The notes below the pieces were generated by a model that had not been told where the DNA came from, did no database searches, and saw only the letters and a program-made list of their open reading frames with translations. Positions 10,890 to 20,016 of a DNA stretch of 64,000 nucleotides are shown here, piece after piece; positions within the stretch are counted from its first letter, which is position 1, and every line of letters starts with the position of its first letter. Made by a program: the position numbers and the translations under genes. This DNA is from Amanita rubescens (Eukaryota; Basidiomycota; Agaricomycetes; Agaricales; Amanitaceae). The DNA lies in assembly GCA_015039365.1 (NCBI GenBank), contig WION01000022.1, positions 62,001-126,000 of the forward strand, in the 5' to 3' direction.

Positions 10890-11698
10890 TGGTCAGAAGG
10901 ACTACTAGGAGATTTGTTGTTCTGGTGATATTGATATTAGCATACATTGGTTTCAATGTGTGAATTGTCATACATATTTTACGGTCATATTGACAACAGG
11001 TGACTGCATTACGGTTACATCTTGTGTACCATTTAAGATTCCTGTGTTTGCTGTAATGGATGCCATAGTACAAGAGAGCTAAATGTGCGGATCTTATCGT
11101 GATGGTAGTGCTGATAGGTAGCGTTGTCACGGTTGTCACGACTCGAACGACTCGGACACATCCCGCACCACAAGTTTCAGAGCGCCAATGTTTCAAACTT
11201 TAGTTAGTACCGAGTCTCCACCACTCCCGCTTATGCTTACCAAGTACCAACGAGAAGCCTGTTTATCGTGACCTGCAAGATGATCTACCTATTGAACTTA
11301 CACTTCCATAACTTTACATTTCAGAGCCCTGTTGGCTGCGTCGTTCAAGGCAACTCACCCTTTGGTTGTCATCCTTTCATTTCTGCAGTGTTCCTCGAGG
11401 ACAAATGCGCTCAAATGTTCCATAATGCGGCCAGAAGTTGCAATCGGTCCACGTCAATGAAGCGATCCTCCGTTCAGTGCTGCATTAGATCCAACTCGTG
11501 TATTGATGAGTAAAAGATGGCTCCGAGAAGATGAGATGAATCGTGGAACGCATCAACTCCAACGGTTGGATTTTGAAAATTGACAATAACTTCGATCACT
11601 TACTAGACAGTTTTCGTCGTTGCCCTGATCATCGACACTGCGTGGTCAGATCTCAAGATAGGGTCAAAATAATATACCCCAGGCCAATCGCAATGAAA
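10890..11698. other. intergenic between NLR-like gene and LTR element
   Basis: Expected place for the N-terminal exon of the NLR-like gene. Only short frames are present on either strand and none shows a recognisable domain. The left flank of the LTR element begins here. Confidence 0.4.
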
Positions 11699-11703
11699 CT
11701 ATC
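11699..11703. repeat. 5-bp target-site duplication of LTR element, left
   Basis: CTATC directly before the left LTR, repeated as CTATC at 19526-19530 directly after the right LTR. Confidence 0.93.
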
Positions 11704-12184
11704 TGTTAAAGTTATCTTATCTAATCATATAAGATAACGTATATCTTATCTTATCTCATATAAGATAACACATCATATCTTATCCTATAGATTAGGATAT
11801 ACAGATTAGATGTACATACATGTATATACATATATACATGTACATATACATATACATACATAGGATATTCGACATATCCTATAGTCGCTTGCGTCATCCC
11901 ATTACTGCGGTAGACGCGTCATAGCTGCGCTAGACGTCATAACATACGTCATGCACAGCTCTTCCTCTATTTACTATACTTTGTACTTATTAGGATACTA
12001 GTAGTATATAAGACTACCTGTACGTAGGTACAAAAAAGAACCTTCCTTCTCCTCTTACCACCACATCCTATATCCATAGGATAGTGAGTTATCGTTTGAG
12101 GTCGTCACCGCCACTCTACACTCCACTCTAAGTAAGTATTCACTTTAACACTTAGACGCTGCGCTGCTGGGCGTATCTTCGTCA
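11704..12184 (+). repeat. left LTR, 481 bp
   Basis: Starts TGTTAAAG and ends CGTCA; partner 19045-19525. The U3 part begins with palindromic GTTATCTTAT...ATAAGATAAC blocks, followed by TA-rich dinucleotide tracts, four NCGTCAT words (11891-11954) and a TATATAAG box at 12005-12012. Transcription probably starts shortly after, defining R. Confidence 0.95.
12005..12012 (+). promoter_or_regulatory. TATA box in left LTR
   Basis: TATATAAG, preceded by four CGTCAT words that resemble ATF/CREB half-sites. The position in the LTR fits the U3/R junction. Promoter activity is inferred. Confidence 0.6.
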
Positions 12185-12200
12185 GGTTATGGGCCCCGAC
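12185..12200 (+). promoter_or_regulatory. primer-binding site, half-tRNA iMet type
   Basis: GGTTATGGGCCC begins on the first base after the LTR. It is complementary to the anticodon stem-loop region of eukaryotic initiator tRNA-Met (GGGCCCATAACC), not to its 3' end. Drosophila copia is known to prime from such an internal half-tRNA fragment, so the element belongs to the copia side. Confidence 0.8.
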
Positions 12201-13208
12201 ATGGTATTGCTTGCATCACCATCGCCTCCAGGCATGTTACCATGCAAGATGTGTGAACAGGTATAGTATTGTGCGGGTCGGAGACCTGAGTGGCATCCGT
12301 CAATTTAACTGAGTTCTTGTACCTGACATACGAGCTTATGACATGCGCCCGGACCCTAGGGCTTTAGGGGGATCTCCTTGCACCCAGGGATAAGGGTACC
12401 ACCTATGTTTCTCAAGGCTGGCATGGCAACCTTGACCCCCATGGAGTTATACTTGCCCTCCATGATGTGACTGGGGTATTCATGCACGATATTCCATTAT
12501 AAGGCCCTTAGTGCCTTTAGTTACCGTATGTAGATCATATGGCCCGTAGTAACTTTCACAAAGTATAAAGGTCGTGCTGGGGTCCCATTGTGGACCATAC
12601 ACGCAGACTATTAGGCGTCCACTCCTAGAGAGCGCCTTAGATTAGCCGTTGGCTCTGCTCAAAAGGCATCCACGTATACTTTCATATTGTTACTGGGAGT
12701 GCTTATAAAGGTGGTCACGGACGGTTTATGGACCGGACACCTTTCATTTTCCAAAGACAACTGGTACCTCTTGGGACCAGGCAGTTGCCGCAGGCGCACT
12801 GCAGTCCGCGGACCTTATGCATGTCATACTCGTTTACAGGTCAGGCACACAAGTCTGGTACATGTTCCTCGGATCGATCCTGGTGCTAGGCATTATTATG
12901 CTTGGCTGTAGCTCATAACGCTGCATGCAAGGTTGCTGTCGTATTCGTTATGACACCCTAGCCTATGAAGTCGTTGTCGTTTATGTAATGACACCTTCAT
13001 TAATAAATCCTTAAATAGATATAAATCATTGAATTTATAAATAATCCATCAAACGATCAATTGATTCCATCTCAATCAATCGTTCTATCATCAAGAAGCA
13101 AGAAATAACATTTCTCGCTCACCCACTCCAATACAAGGCTATCAAACCTTGTAACCGACATTTCCATAAGGTTTTATATAAATATAAACCTTTATCAACA
13201 TTCTTGTC
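12201..13208 (+). other. 5' leader of LTR element
   Basis: About 1 kb between primer site and gag start without a gene. The last 200 bases already show the hairpin pattern of the element, for example ACAAGG/CCTTGT near 13133-13152 and AAGGTTT/AAACCTT near 13168-13192. A packaging signal would be expected here. Confidence 0.6.
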
Positions 13209-14357
13209 ATGTCTTCTTTTACTAAAGAAGAAGACAGCGCTTTATGTTCCCTTGTCACCGAATTACAAGGAGACAATTATCGTGCCTGGGCACGACAAAT
13301 AACGGCATACTTTCAGATCTCAAATCTGATGGTATTCATGTGTCCCGTTATTCCAAATGCAATCCCTGCTCACCTCAAAGCAGTAATTGCACCGATCACT
13401 GCCACCAATAAGGCAGCAATCATCATACAAGCTGATGAGCTTGTACAAAACGAGAAGGCGTTACACGCCATTAAGCTCAGATTGTCCTTTACAATCTTTG
13501 AGCTTTATCAACACGTTTACAACGCAAGACTCCTATGGATGTTCTTGCAAGAACGTTACAAAGATGATTCGCCAGCAATCCTCGACGGATCACTGGACAA
13601 AATAGATCATGATCGATCTATAAATAAAATCATCACTCGTTACAGACACATAGCAGCACAGGGACATCAATTCCCAGCTGCTCATCTAAATAAAGCACTT
13701 ACGACCATCAAGGCTGTTCCATTAAAATGGATCAACCAAACAGCGGCTACATCATCCGTTACCGCTAATAATACGAATTACTCTAGCCCTACAGCAGTAC
13801 GTTCAGGAAACACTGCTACACAAGTTGGACCAATCAGAGTCCAGCAACTTGCTAGTGAAATTCGTTCGGCATGGTCGTTACGGCATAAAGCTATAAAACA
13901 ATCACCTCCGTCAACGCAAGATCCTAACTTGCATACGGAACATTGTTTAGCTAATACCTCCTTAACAAACAAAGGCAAAGGCCGCTGCAGATGCTCGCCG
14001 CATCCACAGCCCACACATTTGCGCTGGGAAGACTTTAAAAATAGTAGCAAGCCTGATTACATCAGGGGAGGATCTCCACTATTAGTCAAACAGCCCGAAT
14101 CTGATCCGGAATCAGACTCCACACATGATTCATTTAAATCATGTAAATCAAATGTATCCACGCCTTCACCTTTGTCACACGAGCCTTTGACAGACTCGTT
14201 GGATACAAGAATAACAAATTCCCAGGAGGAATTTTATGATGCTCATGAAGATTTCGAGCGTCATTATGGAAATTTCATGGCTATGAATAGCTATGATCAA
14301 TGGGTAGAAGAACAATATAGCATAGACTTAGATTATTTCTGGAAGAAATATATGTAA
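13209..14357 (+). CDS. copia-type Gag-like protein
   Basis: 382 residues. The N-terminal 150 residues carry the pattern of copia-type Gag (UBN2-like): L.GDNYRAWARQITAYF, a long helical middle, and LWMFLQERY followed by a run of helices. The C-terminal half is Ser/Thr/Pro-rich and then acidic, and ends DLDYFWKKYM. No CCHC zinc knuckle is present (only CRC plus His residues near 260), which is unusual for a packaging-competent Gag. The frame stops before any protease. The coding sequence itself contains many perfect short hairpins (13281-13294, 13399-13416, 13426-13445, 13457-13469, 13479-13497, 14052-14066, 14100-14116, 14124-14143), so it may be under selection for RNA structure as well as protein. 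Confidence 0.75.
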   Translation: MSSFTKEEDSALCSLVTELQGDNYRAWARQITAYFQISNLMVFMCPVIPNAIPAHLKAVIAPITATNKAAIIIQADELVQNEKALHAIKLRLSFTIFELYQHVYNARLLWMFLQERYKDDSPAILDGSLDKIDHDRSINKIITRYRHIAAQGHQFPAAHLNKALTTIKAVPLKWINQTAATSSVTANNTNYSSPTAVRSGNTATQVGPIRVQQLASEIRSAWSLRHKAIKQSPPSTQDPNLHTEHCLANTSLTNKGKGRCRCSPHPQPTHLRWEDFKNSSKPDYIRGGSPLLVKQPESDPESDSTHDSFKSCKSNVSTPSPLSHEPLTDSLDTRITNSQEEFYDAHEDFERHYGNFMAMNSYDQWVEEQYSIDLDYFWKKYM

Positions 14358-17300
14358 TATATAAATTGTCGTCAACACAAGAGTATCGTGAAGGATCACT
14401 CCTTATAAATCCGATTACTTGTCATACAATTTATATTCAAAATAAGGAAATCGTGTAGGCATATGCCTTGCAATCCCGATTACTTATAAATAAAGGTCTT
14501 TCTGGTGGTATTAAGCAAGGATCATTATCATTGCCAGAATATACCGCGTTCAAGGGAATTTCGATCACTTGAAGAAAGATCATCACGCTTGTCATCATAT
14601 ACAAGCATTAACACATATAATCTTCATCATTCAGAAATATCTATAATGTCTACACTATAAAAACAATATCTTTAAAGCTCTCCACAAATGCAAACTGATG
14701 TTTATAGCCTATAAACGGCTATAATCTATTTGCAGATAACAATAATGTGTTACCTTTGAGAAAGGTTCCTTGCCGTTGAAACTCACACGGTTTTGAAAAC
14801 GTCTCATAATATGGTTTCCTACACTTGAGAAGGCTCCTTGCCGTTGAAATAGCACGGTTTTGAAAGTGTCTCATAACACTGTAGTCGCAATAGCAGTTTC
14901 AAACTGCTGAACATTATCTGTTGGAGATAACAAATTTCTTGGTATAAATACTGTCATTCTTTAACGACGTTAGCAAGGATTTATCATCATTGCCAGAATA
15001 CTGTCGCATACAAGGGAATTTCGATCACTTGTATAAGAATAGACCTCTATGCTTATTCATATAAGCATCTATAAACGTCCAGAGTATCTTTGTACTCAAC
15101 CTATAAATTGAATTGTTCGGCGGCGTCTTAACGCTCATCCCCTCTTCATATTAAAAATAGGTTTTCCAATAACAGGATAGACGTAAATAAAATACCTCGA
15201 AATAATTCTTATAGCTTTAAGAATTGTGGATTATAATTCTAAATGATTATCTATAGGAACCAGATCATCCTTGAGTGAAATACATGTACCATGACCATAT
15301 ACGTTGACCAACGTCGTTATGTTGGATAATGTATTGTGTGAAACACAAGAACGGTTACATCTTTTTATAAAGATGATAAATTGACGAAATCATTGATTTC
15401 TTTAAATACATGAAGATGATTTTTATAAATCATCACATGTCATATAAGAATACTGTTCACATCACGTATATAATTAAAACGTGATAAATAGATCATGTCC
15501 AAAAATATACATGATACTATCAGGCTAAATAACGCAATAAAGAATCCCTGTCTTGATTGAGGGGGAATCATTGCAATTAAACAAGTACACAATATGACTT
15601 GTATATGACCAATCAAAACAAGTATTCGATATAACTTGTATACACAAACAATCATGGATGCGTATTAGATATAGGCCCATATTGTATAAATATTATGGTT
15701 GCGTATTAAACATAGGCCCATAATAAAGGTCATCAACTGTATTAGAGGAGGAAGCTCCCTCGATAATATACAGATGCCTGAACACGAACAAATATATGTA
15801 TTGGAGTTTTATCCCCGTCTATTGTATAGAGAAGGCTCCTTGCCGTTGAAACTTATACGGTCTTGAAAGCATCTCGTCTTTACAATATGACATTACACTC
15901 CTGACAAATATCCTAGTCAGGAACGTGTATTATATGGAATGCCAGGTTAATGCATATCTCAAATAAGCCTGTTTTATGGCTTATCGCAAATAACCTCACA
16001 TATCCTCTCCATACATATAACAGTATTACTTTATAAGAATCAATGGTAGCTTAAAATCAAAAGAAATAGTTATGTCAATCTTGCGCCAGTTCCTTTCAAA
16101 ATACAGATTCCCAAATATCGTTCATACGATATTACAGTTGGATTATTGGAATACATTTAGTTCCTTGTACAGATCTTGGCCCTCAAAAGCTAAAGATAGG
16201 AACACCTTGCATATAATCCAACACCCTCTTTAATTAACTCTAGTTCTTGGTCTCATCCGAACAATGGAGAATTTCCTTACACAAGTTTTGACGGTTTTCA
16301 GGTTGATTAGCAATATTTATATATTGTGGATCACTTGGGGATACAGCAGACCCAATACTGCTACGAATATAAACTTGTACAGGTCAACCTTTGAATGAAT
16401 AGCAATATTTACATATTGTGGGTTATTCAGGGGCACAGCAGACACTATACTGCTATGACTTCGAAATATCGTTATGATCTTCCTGGCGGTATTAGCAAGG
16501 ACATTTTGTCATTGCCAAAATATACCGTATATGAATGAGCTTAGGCCAACTCATAAGGAGGATCTTTATAAATAACGAATTTCGGTTTAATGTTGTCATT
16601 ATACATTGAACATCAAAAAGGATATTCAAAATCATTCGACGAGACTTCCCCGTTTGTATTCTATACTCTTATTGCATCTGGATAATGCATAAAGATAAAA
16701 TAGAACCAGGGTAGAACAAGAATTAACAGAGTTAAGAGGACATTACTTGCCAACGGACTACACGTAACAGAGGAATAATCCTTGTTTAAGGATTAATATA
16801 GGCTGTACTGAAAAGGAAACCTATATCGGATAACGTCGCAGTTATACCTTCCCAGTAGACGTGTTCATGTTGAATATATCGTCCAAAAAGATAGTCATTG
16901 ACACTTAAATGACTTAGAGGTCAAAATCTCGTTCATACGAGATATTATATAAGTGTTTGTTCTTCTATACAAACACTTATAATTATACTTGTCGTTAATA
17001 CAAGTAAATCCTCTTCGTCGTAAGAATCTATATCAAAAAATAGATTCCATATGCTATTATGGGGTGGCGCCTGCCTTGCGCAAATCCCCAAATATACAAG
17101 TATGAGTGAATGCGGAATGTCGATCATTCTCGGATCCTCAATTAAACTTGTCATGACAACGGTCGTATCCCAGTGGGTGTAGACCTTTAAAGTCATATAC
17201 ATCGTATCTTGTACCCATACACAAGTAACGATAAATATAGCATATACAAAACAAGATCAAATAAATCTTGAATATAGTGTCCAATAAAGGATTACATCAT

Positions 17301-19033
17301 TAATGATCGTCGGGTACGGCAGACACAATACTGCCAGCAAATTATCTTTATATTAAAGATAAAATGCGCCGGGCACTTATAGCAGTTCTCACTGCTGATC
17401 ATATATGGTAAAACCCTTTTATAATGATTACCAAGATATATTACAAATGTGGATGACCACCACGTATAAGTCAAGTAGGGAATCATATCTGTATGAGCAT
17501 CCAGTAAAATGTATCTGGATTCACTTACACGATTAAAACAAGAAAGCTTGTCACATATAAGCCCATGTTTAATAATCGTCACACATGCTCAGGAATTGGA
17601 TAATGATGAAGTTTATTTCGTTATTACGAAATCAGGAGATTCATCTCCCCGCTGGTGTTGTGCGCTCCTATCAAAATAGGGATATATGGAATCACAACCA
17701 AATACAAATCCTTTACGAAAGTGATTATAAAGGATTTAATGATATGCAAATCATCATACCAGACGGATTATCATCATTTACAAAAGACAAGATATACACA
17801 CATATCTATAGAAGGGAACAGTTGTTGTTCAATAGCAGACGGGTCAAATACTTTGAAAGTATAAGTCCTTTAAAGACCCAAGGACTTCGATCTGCTGAAT
17901 AACGAAGATATTCTTTAAGACACATGGTTGAACTCTTTATCGAAATTTAAAAAGGAGTTTATATCGATATAACAGAGATGTAAACCATGATGTATAAGAA
18001 TTATCTGGGCAACCGTCTATAACATAACTTGCTTGTCGTCACACTTGTCTTTACAAGGACAAGCAATTATATTAGACTGCAAACAATTACACTTGTTGTT
18101 ACAAGTAAAATTGTCACGCGTGCAACTTGCCGATCAAGTGAACACGCCACATCATATTCTCGTATTGCTGTGCAAAGAGAATATATACTCCTTTACGTTT
18201 TAAGGTGCTAGACACCTTTACACCACATAAGGCGTTGGACGCCTTTAAGATATAATAGGAGAACACACGAGTCAGCGTACATAATCAGAACTTGTAAAGA
18301 AACAAGGAATGATTATTGCACTCGTCACACATACGAGCAGAGAGTATTTGCAAGGGAGGAAGCTCCCCTTGTAGAGATACTATACTCGTCTAAAATAGTT
18401 CATTTAGGAAGACATATCAAGTTTTTACTTGATAATGCGACATATACACACTCGCATATCCATCAGAGGATTCTTTTCACACAAAGAATCATCGTCATAT
18501 ATCTTGCTATTTACATAGCTTGATATTTATGCAAGTTGTTAAACGTTATCGTTTATCTGCCAAAAATATTCATTTAGCACTTAAGGATATATTCTTATCC
18601 TTTATCAAACAAAGTAATAAATCATATAAGAGATTGTGAAGGCAGTAGACCAAGCCCCTTCTCGATTAAATATGATTTCACACACTTTGTAAGGCTTGAA
18701 GCCTGGGGGTGCTTTTATAATGGATATTATCAATATGACAGGAAACCGATTTTTGATAAATCGATTCAAACAATATACGTCATTGTATTGGCTTTTCGAC
18801 AAAGTCATATCCTATATCCTTAGGATTAAACAATGATAAATATTGTATAACGTATACAACAAGCATTATAGGAATATTAAAGAAATATATAATACAAGGG
18901 ATTAAGGTGAAAGCAGCATATAGTCTGGATCCCCATACTTGTACACGAAACGAGAGATCTTCCGTGAAGACTTTCAAGTCTTACAATTCCGGTGACTCGT
19001 ATAAAAATATTTCATATATTCCTGGATAACTTA
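14358..19033 (+). other. 4.7-kb non-coding internal region built of serial hairpins
   Basis: No coding frame above about 105 codons and no pol remnant. Short inverted repeats with arms of 5-11 bp and small loops follow each other every few tens of bases. Examples: AATATCGT-TCAT-ACGATATT (16114-16133), ATCTCGT-TCAT-ACGAGAT (16926-16943), an 11-bp stem at 16949-16980, TTATCTTTA/TAAAGATAA near 17343, CATCTTT/AAAGATG near 15359. Longer modules also recur: a CTCCTTGCCGTTGAAA module at about 14755, 14823 and 15829; a module with TTGCCAGAATA at about 14500, 14953 and 16485; an AGCAGAC..TACTGCT module at about 16304 and 16400. This looks like an RNA built for folding, not for translation. Confidence 0.75.
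18202..18245 (+). repeat. two adjacent hairpins with compensating stem changes
   Basis: AAGGTG-CTAGA-CACCTT (18202-18218) and AAGGCG-TTGGA-CGCCTT (18229-18245). The middle stem pair differs (T-A versus C-G) and both sides change together, the signature of a conserved base pair after duplication. Confidence 0.8.
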
Positions 19034-19044
19034 GCGAGGGGGTG
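19034..19044 (+). promoter_or_regulatory. polypurine tract before right LTR
   Basis: Purine-rich GAGGGGG (19036-19042) lies two bases before the right LTR, where second-strand priming is expected. Confidence 0.65.
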
Positions 19045-19525
19045 TGTTAAAGTTATCTTATCTAATCATATAAGATAACGTATATCTTATCTTATCTCAT
19101 ATAAGATAACACATCATATCTTATCCTATAGATTAGGATATACAGATTAGATGTACATACATGTATATACATATATACATGTACATATACATATACATAC
19201 ATAGGATATTCGACATATCCTATAGTCGCTTGCGTCATCCCATTACTGCGGTAGACGCGTCATAGCTGCGCTAGACGTCATAACATACGTCATGCACAGC
19301 TCTTCCTCTATTTACTATACTTTGTACTTATTAGGATACTAGTAGTATATAAGACTACCTGTACGTAGGTACAAAAAAGAACCTTCCTTCTCCTCTTACC
19401 ACCACATCCTATATCCATAGGATAGTGAGTTATCGTTTGAGGTCGTCACCGCCACTCTACACTCCACTCTAAGTAAGTATTCACTTTAACACTTAGACGC
19501 TGCGCTGCTGGGCGTATCTTCGTCA
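19045..19525 (+). repeat. right LTR, 481 bp
   Basis: Same sequence as 11704-12184 on visual comparison, with no difference seen. Followed by the CTATC target duplication at 19526-19530. Confidence 0.95.
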
Positions 19526-20016
19526 CTATCTGCGCATGCGCTTTGCTTTAGTTGTGCTCTGAACTCGACTACACTTCAAAGCCAGTCGCTCATTCGATAC
19601 GACATGACCCCCCCAATCTCAATGCGACGCCCACCGTCTCAATTCAACGAATCCTAAACTCCATTTATGACATCGATGACCCAGCGCCACCAATTGTCCT
19701 ACCCTCCTCTGGATATCAGAATCGTGGATAAACATGGTCTATTCAATTCGGACATTGTATGTTTACAATTCTGATCTTGCGGCAGAATATATTTCTAACT
19801 ACGCTGCGACGCACCACTTTGCACCCAAACTTCCCGCGTGCGTGGCACGCCCCATTCCTGCACTATACTAATTGTATCCCCACGCACCAATGCATAACAT
19901 GCCACTCCATGTATAGATGATTTACGCCAGTATAAACGTATTGTGTGCCCCATAACCATAAATGTTGTCTTACGAAAGTCAGGGTATGCACCATCAGTAA
20001 CATACCTGACGTGATC
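19526..20016. other. flank between LTR element and permease B
   Basis: Begins with the CTATC target duplication. About 490 bases without a convincing frame; probably the 3' flank of permease B split from the 11.7-kb side by the element. Confidence 0.5.

Larger units (their letters stand above)
11704..19525 (+). mobile_element. non-autonomous copia-type LTR retrotransposon with gag only
   Basis: 7,822 bp bounded by 481-bp LTRs that begin TG and end CA and look identical by eye, with a 5-bp target duplication CTATC. The primer site follows the left LTR at once and matches the anticodon region of initiator tRNA-Met. A purine run precedes the right LTR. The single gene (13209-14357) resembles copia-type gag. 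No protease, integrase, reverse transcriptase or RNase H frame exists in 14358-19044, so pol must come from another element. This layout matches the classes called TR-GAG and LARD in plants. Identical LTRs imply a very recent insertion. The internal sequence is AT-rich and packed with short hairpins, inside and outside gag (see 14358-19033). Confidence 0.92.

Noticed and set aside
11720..11830. AT-rich palindromes as terminal inverted repeats of a DNA transposon
   Set aside because: They lie inside both LTRs, and the real ends are TG...CA with a 5-bp target duplication.
17585..17902. 105-codon plus-strand frame inside the LTR element as a possible pol remnant
   Set aside because: No integrase, RT or RNase H motif; hairpin words run through it as in the rest of the region.
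14358..19033. CRISPR-like array because of repeated short words
   Set aside because: Words are inverted repeats of varied sequence and spacing, in a eukaryotic retroelement with LTRs.
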